A DNA stretch of 64,000 nucleotides from an uncultured Bacilli bacterium. Lineage in GTDB: Bacteria > Bacillota_I > Bacilli_A > RF39 > UBA660. Shown piece after piece: positions 7,584 to 16,907 of the stretch; the first letter of the stretch is position 1; every line of letters begins with the position of its first letter. The stretch spans positions 62,001 through 126,000 of the forward strand of contig CAKPLY010000001.1 of the NCBI GenBank assembly GCA_934167825.1, read 5' to 3'. The position numbers were made by a program, and so were the translations under genes. The notes beneath the pieces are model-generated. The model was given only the letters and a program-made list of their open reading frames with translations, was not told where the DNA came from and did not search any database.

Positions 7584-8321
7584 ATGATGTATATAAGTAG
7601 TATAAATAATGATATAGTAAGGGAGAAAGTAAAACTTAAGGTTAAGAAATATAGAGATATTACAAATACGTATTTAATTGAAGGAGAACATTTAGTTAGT
7701 GAAGCGATTAATAGTGGTGTAATAGAATGCGTATTTATACTTAAGGATTATTCTTATGATGTACCTAGTAATATAGTTAAATATGAAGCAAGTTATGAGA
7801 TACTTAAGAGACTTAGTGATAATGTTAGTACTCCAAAGATTATTGGAGTTTGTAAAAAGCAAGAAAGTGATAAGATAGGTAATAGGGTATTATTACTTGA
7901 TAGGTTACAAGATCCTGGTAATTTGGGTACAATAATTAGAAGTGCAGTAGCATTTAATTTTGATACTATAATACTTAGTGAAGAATCTGTAGATCTATAT
8001 AATTCTAAGGTTATAAGGTCTACTCAAGGTATGATGTTTAAGATAAATATTATAAGAAGAAATATTACTAATGTAATAGATAAATTAAAGAAAGATAATT
8101 ATTTAATACTTGGAACAGATGTTATTAATGGTGTAGAGGTATCTAGTGTTAATATAAAAGATAAATATGCACTTGTGATAGGTAATGAGGGACAAGGAAT
8201 AAGTGATGAAGTAAAAGATTTATGTGATAAAATGTTATATATAAATATGAATAGTAATTGTGAGAGTTTAAATGCTTCAGTTGCAGCGTCAATTCTAATG
8301 TATGAGTTAGGGGGTAAATAA
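7584..8321 (+). CDS. TrmH/SpoU family RNA methyltransferase
   Basis: 245 aa SAM-dependent 2'-O-methyltransferase of the SpoU (SPOUT) class, acting on rRNA or tRNA. The three SpoU motifs are visible: motif 1 RLQDPGNLGTIIRSAVAFNF, motif 2 ALVIGNEGQGIS and motif 3 SLNASVAASILMYE. A short N-terminal substrate-binding domain (TNTYLIEGEHLVSEAI) is typical of the YsgA/RlmB-like branch; which nucleotide is modified cannot be told. It overlaps rimM by one base (TAATG) and starts an operon with rimM-trmD. The ribosome binding site AAGGAG precedes the ATG. Confidence 0.92.
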   Translation: MMYISSINNDIVREKVKLKVKKYRDITNTYLIEGEHLVSEAINSGVIECVFILKDYSYDVPSNIVKYEASYEILKRLSDNVSTPKIIGVCKKQESDKIGNRVLLLDRLQDPGNLGTIIRSAVAFNFDTIILSEESVDLYNSKVIRSTQGMMFKINIIRRNITNVIDKLKKDNYLILGTDVINGVEVSSVNIKDKYALVIGNEGQGISDEVKDLCDKMLYINMNSNCESLNASVAASILMYELGGK

Positions 8322-8809
8322 TGGATTATTTGAAGGTAGGTAAGATAGTTAATACTCATGGTATTAAGGGAGAGTTAAGGTTATTATCAAATTTTAAATA
8401 TAAGAATAAAGTATTTAAGAATAACTTTAAGATATATATAGGTAAAGAAAAAGATATGGAAGTTATTAATAGTTACCGTGTACATAAGATGTTTGATATG
8501 ATTACTTTAAAAGGATATAGTAATATAAACGAAGTATTAAAGTATAAGGGTAAGTTAGTATTTATAGATAAGAATGATCTAATATTAAATAATGATGAAT
8601 ATTTAGATGAGGATTTAATAGGTTTTGATGTTATATATGAAGATATTAGTAATTTAAAGGTAGTAGAGATAGTTAATTATCCAAATAATAAGTTATTAAA
8701 GGTAAGACATGATATGCAAGATAATTTAGTACCTTTTAGTTTAGTAGATAAAATAGAATTAGATAATAAAAAGATATATGTTAAAGATATAAAGGGGTTA
8801 ATAAAATGA
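8321..8809 (+). CDS. rimM: Ribosome maturation factor RimM
   Basis: 162 aa, usual RimM size. The N-terminal domain begins KVGKIVNTHGIKGELRLLS, the family hallmark. The C-terminal PRC-barrel part has LIGFDVIYEDISNLKVVEIVNYPNNKLLKVR and a degenerate LVPFSLVDKIELDNKKIYV end. RimM assists maturation of the 30S head domain. The stop overlaps the trmD start (ATGA), the classical rimM-trmD coupling. Confidence 0.95.
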   Translation: MDYLKVGKIVNTHGIKGELRLLSNFKYKNKVFKNNFKIYIGKEKDMEVINSYRVHKMFDMITLKGYSNINEVLKYKGKLVFIDKNDLILNNDEYLDEDLIGFDVIYEDISNLKVVEIVNYPNNKLLKVRHDMQDNLVPFSLVDKIELDNKKIYVKDIKGLIK

Positions 8810-9489
8810 AGATAGATATATTAACATTATTTCCTAATATGTTTTATGGATTTTTAAATGAATCTATTATAAAAAGAGCAATTGATAAGAATAAAGTTAT
8901 TATTAATATTCATGATATAAGGGATTATTCACCATTTAAGAATAAACAAGTAGATGATTATCAGTTTGGTGGAGGATCAGGTATGGTATTAATGTGTGAA
9001 CCTATATTTAATGCTATTGAGGATTTAAGAAGGGAAGATACACTTGTTATTATGCTTACTCCAAGTGGTAAGGTATATAATGAGAAAGAGGCATATAATT
9101 TAAAAAAATATAACCATATTATTCTTTTATGTGGACATTATGAAGGGTTTGATGAGAGAATTAAGACTATAATAGATTTAGAATATTCTATTGGAGACTA
9201 TGTACTTACTGGAGGAGAACTTCCTGCGATGGTAATTACTGATTCTGTTGTTAGATTAATTGATGGAGTAATTACTGATGGAAGTTTAGATAGTGAATCT
9301 TTTACAGATAATTTACTTGATTATCCAGTATATACTAAGCCAAGGGAATTTCGTGGTATGAAAGTACCAGATGTATTACTTAGTGGTCATCATAAGAATA
9401 TAGATAACTATAGAAATGAAGAGAGAATTAGAATAACAAAGGAGAAAAGATTTGATTTACTTGGGGGAGATAATGATGAAAAATCTTAA
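8806..9489 (+). CDS. trmD: tRNA (guanine-N1)-methyltransferase TrmD
   Basis: 227 aa. TrmD methylates G37 of tRNAs with a G at position 36 using SAM. It starts KIDILTLFPNMF and contains the conserved DDYQFGGGSGMVLMCEP. It also has the trefoil-knot SAM site (CGHYEGFDERI, YSIGDYVLTGGELPAM) and the C-terminal PREFRGMKVPDVLLSGHH. The order rimM-trmD supports the call. Its 3' end overlaps the next gene. Confidence 0.97.
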   Translation: MKIDILTLFPNMFYGFLNESIIKRAIDKNKVIINIHDIRDYSPFKNKQVDDYQFGGGSGMVLMCEPIFNAIEDLRREDTLVIMLTPSGKVYNEKEAYNLKKYNHIILLCGHYEGFDERIKTIIDLEYSIGDYVLTGGELPAMVITDSVVRLIDGVITDGSLDSESFTDNLLDYPVYTKPREFRGMKVPDVLLSGHHKNIDNYRNEERIRITKEKRFDLLGGDNDEKS

Positions 9490-9940
9490 TTATTATGTAG
9501 AAAAAAATAATTTAACTAATGAGATAGTTTATATTGAATATGATAAAATTAAGGGATATAAGATTACTCCAAAGACTAAGTTAGAGGATGGGATAAAGGT
9601 AAATAAGATAGTTTTTGTGTCTCCTAGTTTGAGTAAGCAATTACTTAAGAAGAAGTTAGAGATAAAACTTAGACATATGATAGAGTTACTTAGTGATATT
9701 GATGATGATGAGTCTGGAGATGCTATTAGAGAGACTTTAATGGAGTGTGAAAGAATAAAGTTATTAATTATAAATAAGTATATTAAGTATTTAGGTAATG
9801 ATATGGCATCATTTTATTTAAAGAAAACACAACTTATAATTAATGAACTTAGAAAAGAATTATATTTACTTAAACAAAAGAAATATCAAGCATTATATTA
9901 TTATGAAGAGGAAAATAGAAAACAAGGTAGAGGAAGATAA
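9476..9940 (+). CDS. Unknown protein downstream of trmD
   Basis: 154 aa protein, mostly charged and helical, with a Lys-rich, coiled-coil-like C-terminal half (KKTQLIINELRKELYLLKQKK) and no signal or membrane segment. I chose ATG 9476 because GGGGGAG at 9463-9469 gives proper spacing; upstream in-frame starts (9452, 9473) are possible. It overlaps the end of trmD by 14 bases and abuts the MBL hydrolase, so it belongs to this operon. I do not recognise a family. Confidence 0.75.
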   Translation: MKNLNYYVEKNNLTNEIVYIEYDKIKGYKITPKTKLEDGIKVNKIVFVSPSLSKQLLKKKLEIKLRHMIELLSDIDDDESGDAIRETLMECERIKLLIINKYIKYLGNDMASFYLKKTQLIINELRKELYLLKQKKYQALYYYEEENRKQGRGR

Positions 9941-10453
9941 ATGAATATAACTAGATTAGTAGTAGGACCTTTGGAAGAAAATACTTATATATTAGAGATA
10001 GATAACGAGTTATTAATAGTAGATCCTGGTAGTGAGTATGATAAGATAAGTAAGATTATTAATAATAGAAAGGTGCTAGGTATACTTATTACTCATAGTC
10101 ATTTTGATCATGTTGGAGCATTAGATAGTTTTAAGGATATAGATATATATAAGTATGATGTTCTTGAGGAAAAAGAATATAATATAGGTAAATTTAAGTT
10201 TGATGTTATATTTAATCCGGGACATTCAAAAGATTCTGTATCATATTATTTTAGAAAATATAATGCTTTGTTTTCAGGGGATTTTATCTTTTATGAGTCT
10301 ATAGGTAGATGTGATTTACCTACAGGAAGTATAAGTGATATGGAAAAATCTATTGATAAGATAAAGAAGTATGATAAGGATATGATTATATATCCAGGAC
10401 ATGGAGAAGATACTACTTTATCTCATGAGATAGAGTATAACCCGTATTTTTAA
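9941..10453 (+). CDS. MBL-fold metallohydrolase (glyoxalase II-like)
   Basis: 170 aa metallo-beta-lactamase-fold hydrolase. The zinc-binding motif HSHFDH is at residues 52-57. Further ligands are the His of NPGHSKDS, the Asp of LFSGDFIFYESIGR and the His of YPGHGEDT. The small size and FSGDxxFxxxIGRxDLPxG signature fit the YcbL/YqgX type of glyoxalase II-like thioester hydrolases. The substrate is unknown. It starts immediately after the stop of the previous gene. Confidence 0.9.
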   Translation: MNITRLVVGPLEENTYILEIDNELLIVDPGSEYDKISKIINNRKVLGILITHSHFDHVGALDSFKDIDIYKYDVLEEKEYNIGKFKFDVIFNPGHSKDSVSYYFRKYNALFSGDFIFYESIGRCDLPTGSISDMEKSIDKIKKYDKDMIIYPGHGEDTTLSHEIEYNPYF

Positions 10454-10460
10454 ATGAATT

Positions 10461-10541
10461 TAGCGTAATAAACTCACAAAAAGGCAAAAAAATTACTCTG
10501 TAGCGTAATAAATTGACAAAAATTGAATATAGTATTATAAT
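10461..10541 (+). promoter_or_regulatory. Promoter with 40-bp-spaced direct repeats
   Basis: TTGACA (10513-10518), a 17-base spacer and TATAAT (10536-10541) form a strong promoter for the ATPase gene. The sequence TAGCGTAATAAA followed by ACAAAAA occurs at 10461-10480 and again at 10501-10520, the second copy overlapping the -35. The exact 40-base spacing (about four helical turns) suggests an operator pair. Confidence 0.6.
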
Positions 10542-10567
10542 GAATATATAAGAAAGGAAGATATTTT

Positions 10568-11764
10568 ATGGTTATTCGTGAAAGATATTTAAAACTTATT
10601 AGACCATTCTATAATCAAGAATTAATTAAAGTATTGATTGGTATTAGGCGTTCTGGAAAGTCTGTTATTTTAAGGCAAATAATGGATGAATTAAAAGAAA
10701 ATAATGTAGATGATAAACATATTATTTATATTAATTTTGAAGATTATGATTATGAAAAATATACTGATCCTAAGAAATTAAATAATTATGTTAAAGAAAA
10801 AATAGTTGATGATAAAAAGTATTATATATTTTTTGATGAAATACAAAATGTTATAGAATGGGAGAAAGTTGTTAATTCATTAAGAGCAACTGAAAATACA
10901 TCTATTTTTATAACAGGCTCTAATAGTGATTTATTATCTAGTGATTTAGCAACTCATATTGCTGGAAGATATGTAAGTTTTAAAATAACTCCATTTACAT
11001 TTGATGAAGTATGTAAACTACTTGATATTACTGATAAAAGAGATATTGAAGAAGTTTTTAATGATTATATCAAATGGGGTGGTATGCCACAAAGATTTAT
11101 GCAAAAAGATGATATATCAAGAAAGACTTATTTAAATGATATATATGATTCAATAATAATAAAAGATATTGTGAAGAGATTTAATATTAAAGATATAGAT
11201 TTATTAAATAGAATAGTTACTTATATATTAACTACTCCATCACAAGTGTTTTCACCAGATAGTTTAAAAAAATATATGCAAAGTGATTCTAGGAGTGTAT
11301 CTTTAGAGACTTTATATAATTATATTGATTATATAACTCGTGCTAATTTAATTTCTAAAGCAGAAAGATATGATGTTAGGGATAAAAGAATACTTACAGG
11401 TAAATATAAGTATTATTTAACTGACTTAGGTTTTACTAATATTTTAAGTGAAGGAAAGAAAGAACAAATTGGTGCATACTTAGAAAATATTGTTTATAAT
11501 GAACTTATTGCTAGAGGATATAATGTTAATATTGGTACATTGGAAAATGGTGAAATAGATTTTGTGGCAACGAGATTTAATGAAAAGATATATATTCAAG
11601 TCACTTATATTTTAAGTGATGAGACAGTAATAGATAGAGAATTTAATGCTTATAATAAGATTCTAGATAATTACCCAAAGTATGTTCTTTCTATGGATAA
11701 GTTTGATTTATCAAGGGAAGGTATAATTCATAAGAATATAGTTGATTGGTTATTAGATAAATAA
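10568..11764 (+). CDS. AAA ATPase with DUF4143 domain
   Basis: 398 aa protein of the widespread AAA_14/DUF4143 family. The N-terminal P-loop is IGIRRSGKSVILRQI (about residues 24-38), Walker B is YYIFFDEIQNV, and sensor-like ITGSNSDLLSS follows. The C-terminal DUF4143 part ends with a nuclease-like GEIDFVA ... IYIQVTY segment. Members are often accessory genes of unknown role, sometimes suspected of defence or mobile-element functions. It is monocistronic with its own strong promoter and is followed by a terminator. Confidence 0.9.
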   Translation: MVIRERYLKLIRPFYNQELIKVLIGIRRSGKSVILRQIMDELKENNVDDKHIIYINFEDYDYEKYTDPKKLNNYVKEKIVDDKKYYIFFDEIQNVIEWEKVVNSLRATENTSIFITGSNSDLLSSDLATHIAGRYVSFKITPFTFDEVCKLLDITDKRDIEEVFNDYIKWGGMPQRFMQKDDISRKTYLNDIYDSIIIKDIVKRFNIKDIDLLNRIVTYILTTPSQVFSPDSLKKYMQSDSRSVSLETLYNYIDYITRANLISKAERYDVRDKRILTGKYKYYLTDLGFTNILSEGKKEQIGAYLENIVYNELIARGYNVNIGTLENGEIDFVATRFNEKIYIQVTYILSDETVIDREFNAYNKILDNYPKYVLSMDKFDLSREGIIHKNIVDWLLDK

Positions 11765-11830
11765 CGTGGAAGTAATATTTTAACTAAAGATAATATATAT
11801 CACGTTTAGTTTAAAATACAGTAAATACAA

Positions 11831-11859
11831 GGTGTAGAATAGGGTACTACACTTTTTTC
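11831..11859 (+). terminator. Terminator after the DUF4143 ATPase
   Basis: GTGTAG (11832-11837) pairs with CTACAC (11847-11852), followed by six Ts. Confidence 0.75.
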
Positions 11860-11888
11860 TTGACATAACATAAAAATTAGAGTAATAT
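11860..11888 (+). promoter_or_regulatory. Promoter of the 11908 gene
   Basis: TTGACA (11860-11865), a 17-base spacer, TAATAT (11883-11888). Confidence 0.65.
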
Positions 11889-11907
11889 ATTTTTACCGGA
11901 GGAAATT

Positions 11908-12726
11908 ATGAAAAATTATTTTAAAGAGGAAGAAGTGATTTACTTTAATGAGTATATAAAAGATAAACTTAAGACTATAACTACATATATTTATATGCTC
12001 GAGTGTAATGACATTAATACTAGTAATATTCGTAGTGCTTTAGGAATAGAGTTAATGAAATATGCAAGTAGTATAAGTACGCAAGTAGATTGTAAAAGCT
12101 TTATCTTGGGATATTTGAATTATATAAGTGATATTAGAGATTATAATGTTATAAAGTTTGTTAATTATTTTAGTCCTAGAGTTGATTTGATAGTTAGAAA
12201 TTTTATTATAAGTGATATATTATGTGATACTAAACTTAAGTGTAGTGAAAAAATTAATATATCTTTAAGTGCTAGTATTTATTTACATAACTTATATGTA
12301 AATATAGACAAATACTTTAATGATGATAATAAAATAGATATATTTAATGATTTAAAGAGTGATTTAGAGATAACTTTACTAGAACTTATAGAAAATAATG
12401 ATTATAGTAATATAATTGGTAAGATAAAAGAAAATAATTTCTTGCTTTTAAAAGAAAAGTTAGAATATAGTTATTTAAATTATGATATACAGGGTTTTTT
12501 AAAGATATTAGATAGTGAAGAGATAAGTATATATATTGATACTGTTTTAAGTGATATTATTGGTAATAATAAAAATATAGATAATATAAGTGTTAAAGAG
12601 GTATCTAATACTTTAAATGAAGGGGTAATATCTAGTTATTTTAAATTAAGAAGTTTAAGAAGTAAAGCAGTAAGTTATAGTAATACTGTTAAGGGTAATG
12701 TAAGAAAAAAGGTTAGAACTTATTAG
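11908..12726 (+). CDS. Unknown cytosolic protein
   Basis: 272 aa, no signal peptide or clear membrane helix. It is rich in Ile, Asn, Ser and Leu, predicted mostly helical, and has a basic C-terminus (KGNVRKKVRTY). Start ATG with CCGGAGG upstream. It has its own promoter and sits just before ftsA, but two terminator-like hairpins separate it from the division genes. I do not recognise it. Confidence 0.7.
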   Translation: MKNYFKEEEVIYFNEYIKDKLKTITTYIYMLECNDINTSNIRSALGIELMKYASSISTQVDCKSFILGYLNYISDIRDYNVIKFVNYFSPRVDLIVRNFIISDILCDTKLKCSEKINISLSASIYLHNLYVNIDKYFNDDNKIDIFNDLKSDLEITLLELIENNDYSNIIGKIKENNFLLLKEKLEYSYLNYDIQGFLKILDSEEISIYIDTVLSDIIGNNKNIDNISVKEVSNTLNEGVISSYFKLRSLRSKAVSYSNTVKGNVRKKVRTY

Positions 12727-12775
12727 GTTTATGAACGGATAAAGATTAATTGTGATAGGATAAATAGTGATATGA

Positions 12776-12924
12776 AAAGATTATTTTGTATTAAGATAAT
12801 CTTTTTTTACTTATATGAGTAGGTAAGAATTGTTTGAGTGAGATAAATTAGTATATGATTAAATAAACTGAAGATAAATAGTGATATGAAAAGGTTATTT
12901 TATACTAATTTAGTCTTTTTTTTT
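12776..12924 (+). repeat. Duplicated terminator-like hairpin before ftsA
   Basis: A segment beginning AATAGTGATATGAAAA occurs twice, near 12762 and near 12876. Each copy leads into a hairpin with a T run: AAGATTAT/ATAATCTT at 12780-12808, and a wobble-paired AAGGTTA/TAGTCTT version ending near 12924. The stretch 12727-12993 contains nothing else except a -10-like TATAAT (12956-12961) for ftsA. Confidence 0.55.
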
Positions 12925-12993
12925 CAAAAATATATACAAAATAAAAAAAATATTGTATAATTAAGTTGTATTACTTTAGGAGAGTTGGGTATC

Positions 12994-14250
12994 ATGAAAA
13001 AAATATATTCTAGTATAGATATAGGCTCTGATACAATTAAGTTCGTAGTTTGTGAACATTTTAATAAGAATGTAAATGTTTTAGCAAGTTTAGAAGTTAA
13101 ATCAAAGGGAATAAGAAAGGGACTAATTGTAGATGAAGCATTGTTAGTTAATGCTATTAAAGATGGCGTTAAGTCTATTAATGAGATGTTATCATTTGAT
13201 TTAAAGAAAGTTATTGTTAATATAAGTAGTTATAATGTTAAGTTTATGTATGTAACTGGTGAGGTTAGTATAGATAATGAGGATAATATAATAACTAAAG
13301 ATGATGTAGAAAAAGTATTTTCTTCTTCAGTATACAATAAGTTACCAAGTGATTATGAACTTGTTAATGTTATGCCAGTATCTTTTGTATTAGATGATGA
13401 TAAGAATGAGATGTACCCGGTTGGTAAAGTAAGTAAGAAATTACAATTAAAAGGTATTATGATTATTGCTCCGAAGGAGAATATTAATACTGTTATTAGT
13501 GCAATGGATAAGGCAGGACTTGAGGTAGTAGATATAGTAATACCAGCATTAGCAGACTTTTATGAGGTAAGAAATAATAATATTTGTGATAAAGTTGGTG
13601 CAATAATTAATATAGGACATGAGACTACTACTGTATCTATTGTTAATAATTCTTTAGTTGTAGCTACAGATGTATTAAAGTTAGGTAGTATCAATATAGA
13701 TAAAGATTTAGCATATGTATTTGGAATAAGTGTATTTGATGGTAGAACTATAAAGGAAAGATTTGCTAGTTCTAGTAAGAGATTTTCTAGTACCACTGAA
13801 GTATATGAAGTTAAAAATACTGTTGGAGAAACCTTAAAACTTAATCAATTAGAGGTAAGCGAGGTAGTATCTACTAGGATGGAAGAGATACTAAAGTACG
13901 CAAAAAATAAGATGTTAGAATTATCTAAGAAAAATATAGACTATATAGTTATTACTGGTGGTGCTACAGAAATTAAATCATTTAAACAATTAGTATTTGA
14001 ATTTTTAGGAAAAGATGTTATAATATACACTGAAGGAACATTAGGAGTAAGGAATAATAAGTATATTACATCACTTGGAATGATAAAATACTTTATAGAG
14101 AAGTTAAAAGTAAGAGATAGTAATTATTCTATGATAACTAATGAGGAAGAGAGTTTACTAATTAACCCTAATTTAAAGAAAAAGGAATTTATGAAGAAAG
14201 GAAGACTTTTTGGAAGTTTTATTGCAAGTAAGGAGGAAGAAAATGAATAA
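12994..14250 (+). CDS. ftsA: Cell division protein FtsA
   Basis: 418 aa actin-like protein that tethers FtsZ to the membrane. The ATPase fold shows phosphate-1 SSIDIGSDTIKFVV near the N-terminus, phosphate-2 GAIINIGHETTTVSIV and the adenosine motif VITGGATEIKSF. The SHS2 domain lies between. I used ATG 12994 (AGGAGAG upstream) rather than the in-frame TTG at 12985. The C-terminal tail (KKGRLFGSFIASKEEENE) carries a short amphipathic segment as expected for membrane targeting. It overlaps the ftsZ start. Confidence 0.95.
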   Translation: MKKIYSSIDIGSDTIKFVVCEHFNKNVNVLASLEVKSKGIRKGLIVDEALLVNAIKDGVKSINEMLSFDLKKVIVNISSYNVKFMYVTGEVSIDNEDNIITKDDVEKVFSSSVYNKLPSDYELVNVMPVSFVLDDDKNEMYPVGKVSKKLQLKGIMIIAPKENINTVISAMDKAGLEVVDIVIPALADFYEVRNNNICDKVGAIINIGHETTTVSIVNNSLVVATDVLKLGSINIDKDLAYVFGISVFDGRTIKERFASSSKRFSSTTEVYEVKNTVGETLKLNQLEVSEVVSTRMEEILKYAKNKMLELSKKNIDYIVITGGATEIKSFKQLVFEFLGKDVIIYTEGTLGVRNNKYITSLGMIKYFIEKLKVRDSNYSMITNEEESLLINPNLKKKEFMKKGRLFGSFIASKEEENE

Positions 14251-15334
14251 TATGTTTGGACTTGAAATGGATCAATTAGCAAGAATAAAAGTTATAGGTG
14301 TTGGGGGCGGAGGATGTAATGCGATTAACAGAATGATAGAGTCTGGCTTAAAAGGTGTTGATTTTATCGTTGCTAATACTGACTTACAAATCCTTAATAC
14401 GTCTCTTGCACCTGTAAAACTTCAAATAGGTAGTGAACTTACTGATGGACTTGGTGCTGGTGCCAATCCGGAAATAGGAAGAGAAGCTGCATTAGAAAGC
14501 AAAGCAGAAATAGAAGAAGCACTTAAGGGTGCTGATATGGTGTTCGTAACTTGTGGTATGGGTGGAGGAACAGGTACTGGAGCAAGTCCTGTTATTGCAG
14601 AAATTGCCCAAGATCTTGGAGCACTTACAGTTGGTATTGTTACTAAACCATTTAGTTTTGAAGGCAAAAAAAGAATGGAACAAGCTACTGCTGGACTTGA
14701 GGAATTAAAAAAACACGTAGATACATTAATTGTAATACCTAATGATAGATTAAGAGAATTAATAGATAAATCTACACCAATGCTTGAAGCATTTAGAGAA
14801 GTAGATAATGTACTTCATCGTGGTGTACAATCAATTTCAGATTTAATTGCTGTTGCAGGACTAGTTAACCTAGATTTTGCAGATGTTAAAGCTGTTATGA
14901 AAGATAGAGGTAATGCTTTAATTGGTATTGGAGTAGGTAGTGGATCTGATAGAGCAGCAGAAGCTGCAAGACAAGCAGTATCTTCACCACTTTTAGAAAC
15001 ATCAATTAATGGTGCTACTGATGCTATAATTAATGTTACTGGTGGGTCTAATCTTACATTATTTGAAGTAGAAGAGGCTGCAGAAATTATTAGAACTGCT
15101 GCTAATACTGATATTAATACAATCTTTGGAGCAGTAATTAATGAAAATTTGAATGATGAAGTAATAGTAACAGTAATTGCTACTGGTTTTGAGCAACCAA
15201 GTGAACCATTATATCATAATTTTAATAATAATACTCGTGAAGAAATGTATAAAGAAGCAAGAAAGAATAATGATTTTGATATAGATAACGACTTAGATAT
15301 TCCACCATTCTTAAGAGATAAAGATGAATATTAA
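14243..15334 (+). CDS. ftsZ: Cell division protein FtsZ
   Basis: 363 aa tubulin-like GTPase that forms the division ring. The GTP-binding signature GGGTGTGASP begins at residue 107, and KVIGVGGGGCNAINRM lies near the start. The synergy-loop region (LDFADVKAVM) is present. The C-terminal peptide DIPPFLRD, which binds FtsA and other partners, is intact after a short acidic linker. Start ATG 14243 follows AAGGAGG; the upstream in-frame start at 14210 lies within ftsA and has no ribosome binding site. It overlaps ftsA by 8 bases, implying coupled translation. Confidence 0.98.
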   Translation: MNNMFGLEMDQLARIKVIGVGGGGCNAINRMIESGLKGVDFIVANTDLQILNTSLAPVKLQIGSELTDGLGAGANPEIGREAALESKAEIEEALKGADMVFVTCGMGGGTGTGASPVIAEIAQDLGALTVGIVTKPFSFEGKKRMEQATAGLEELKKHVDTLIVIPNDRLRELIDKSTPMLEAFREVDNVLHRGVQSISDLIAVAGLVNLDFADVKAVMKDRGNALIGIGVGSGSDRAAEAARQAVSSPLLETSINGATDAIINVTGGSNLTLFEVEEAAEIIRTAANTDINTIFGAVINENLNDEVIVTVIATGFEQPSEPLYHNFNNNTREEMYKEARKNNDFDIDNDLDIPPFLRDKDEY

Positions 15335-15338
15335 TAAT

Positions 15339-15370
15339 AAATATGATGCAAAATAAACATCATATTTTTA
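15339..15370 (+). terminator. ftsZ terminator
   Basis: Arms AAATATGATG (15339-15348) and CATCATATTT (15358-15367) with trailing Ts. Confidence 0.75.
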
Positions 15371-15461
15371 AAATTTTAGATATATAGTTATGAAATTGTA
15401 TTTAATATACATTTATAAGTATAAAAGTAGTTAATATAAGAATAATTTAGAGGTGAAGTAA

Positions 15462-16256
15462 ATGGATAAGATAATTGAAGCAAAGATATATTTACCAATA
15501 ATATATATTGTAATTGGTTTTGTTTTATATTATTTATTAAAGAAAATAAATGATAAGTTAAGTAAGAAGATAGTTATTAATAAGACAGGTAGTGATAAGA
15601 GAAAGAATACTATTATATCTCTTATTAATAATATTATTAAATATATAATAGCAATAGTTATTGTACTTGCTATATTAAAGGTATATGGAGTAGATACTAC
15701 TAGTATTTTAGCATCTTTAGGAATAATAGCAGTAGTAATTGGACTTGCTTTTCAAGATATTGTAAAAGATATGTTATCAGGTATTTCTATTATATTTGAT
15801 AATTTATATGCTGTTGGAGATACTATTAAGATTGGAGATTTTACTGGGGAAGTTATTTCTATAGGAATTAAAAATACTAAGATAAAGTCTTGTTATGGTG
15901 AGATTAAAAGTATTTCTAATAGTCAAGTTACGGAAGTTATAAATTATAGTTTATATGATAGAACATTATTTATACCCGTTAATGTAAGTTATGATACTGA
16001 TATTGAGAAGTTAGAGAAAGTACTTAATGAGGTTAAGGAAGAGATTAAGACTGAAGATGGAGTAAAGAGTGAACTAGAGTTACTTGGAATAGATAGTTTA
16101 AATGATAGTGGTATTACATATATGGTAACACTTACTTGTAAGTATAGTAATTCTTTTAGAATAAAAAGAAGATTACTAGGGTTAATTAAAAGTAAATTAG
16201 TTGAAAACAAGATAGAAATTCCATATAATAAACTAGATGTAAATGTAAGGAAGTAA
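15462..16256 (+). CDS. Small-conductance mechanosensitive channel (MscS family)
   Basis: 264 aa. Three membrane helices are visible: residues ~9-28, ~52-70 and the pore-lining helix TTSILASLGIIAVVIGLAFQ. The MscS beta domain follows (DIVKDMLSGISIIFDNLYAVGDTIKIGDFTGEV, ISNSQVTEVINYS), then a cytoplasmic alpha/beta end. MscS channels release solutes on osmotic downshock. It lies 5 bases before the HD-domain gene and is probably co-transcribed with it. Confidence 0.93.
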   Translation: MDKIIEAKIYLPIIYIVIGFVLYYLLKKINDKLSKKIVINKTGSDKRKNTIISLINNIIKYIIAIVIVLAILKVYGVDTTSILASLGIIAVVIGLAFQDIVKDMLSGISIIFDNLYAVGDTIKIGDFTGEVISIGIKNTKIKSCYGEIKSISNSQVTEVINYSLYDRTLFIPVNVSYDTDIEKLEKVLNEVKEEIKTEDGVKSELELLGIDSLNDSGITYMVTLTCKYSNSFRIKRRLLGLIKSKLVENKIEIPYNKLDVNVRK

Positions 16257-16261
16257 TAGAC

Positions 16262-16837
16262 ATGATGAAAAAAGAGATTTTTAAAAGAGAATTAGAGTAT
16301 ATTAGCGATGAAGGTATAAGAGAATCTACTGGTATTATGTTAGATTTATTACCAGACTATTTCTATCAAATACCTGCTTCTTCGACAGGAAAGTATCACC
16401 CTAGGTTTGCAAGTACTGAATCAGGGTTAGTAAAACATACTAAAGTAGCGGTTAGAATTGCTAAGGAATTATTAGATAATCCTAGTTTAACTAATTTTAC
16501 TTTAAGAGAAAAAGATTTAATTATTATGTCTATTATTTTACATGATGGACTTAAGAATGGATTAGTAAAGGACAAATATACAAAGATAGATCATCCATTA
16601 TTAGTATCAAACTACATAAAACAAAATAGTGATAAGTTAAAACTTACTAAGGAAGATTTAGAAATAGTAACAAAGGGTATATCATCACATATGGGTCCAT
16701 GGAATAAGGATTATGATGGCAATATAGTACTTCCTACTCCTAAGACTAAGACAGAAAGATTTATCCATATGTGTGATTATTTATCTAGTAAGAAGTTCTT
16801 AGATGTAGAATTTGATAATTTAGATATAAAGTATTAG
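16262..16837 (+). CDS. HD-domain phosphohydrolase
   Basis: 191 aa. HD-type metal ligands can be traced as the His of LVKHTKVAVRIA, the HD pair of IILHDGLKNG, the His of KISSHMGPWN-like ISSHMG, and the Asp of MCDYLSSKK. This matches small uncharacterised HD phosphohydrolases, possibly acting on nucleotides. The start could be the first or second Met (MMKK). It follows mscS in one operon, with the second VP leader promoter immediately downstream. Confidence 0.85.
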   Translation: MMKKEIFKRELEYISDEGIRESTGIMLDLLPDYFYQIPASSTGKYHPRFASTESGLVKHTKVAVRIAKELLDNPSLTNFTLREKDLIIMSIILHDGLKNGLVKDKYTKIDHPLLVSNYIKQNSDKLKLTKEDLEIVTKGISSHMGPWNKDYDGNIVLPTPKTKTERFIHMCDYLSSKKFLDVEFDNLDIKY

Positions 16838-16844
16838 ATTTTGG

Positions 16845-16873
16845 TTGAAAAAAGATAAATTATATGGTATTAT
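16845..16873 (+). promoter_or_regulatory. Promoter of the second G-tract leader
   Basis: TTGAAA (16845-16850), a 17-base spacer, TATTAT (16868-16873). The -10 and spacing are the same as at the first copy. Confidence 0.65.
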
Positions 16874-16907
16874 TTATTTAGATAGAGATATGGAAGGAGG
16901 CCCCAAC

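Noticed and set aside
14422..14683. Two minus-strand ORFs inside ftsZ
   Set aside because: Antisense shadows of a highly conserved gene, with no start signals.
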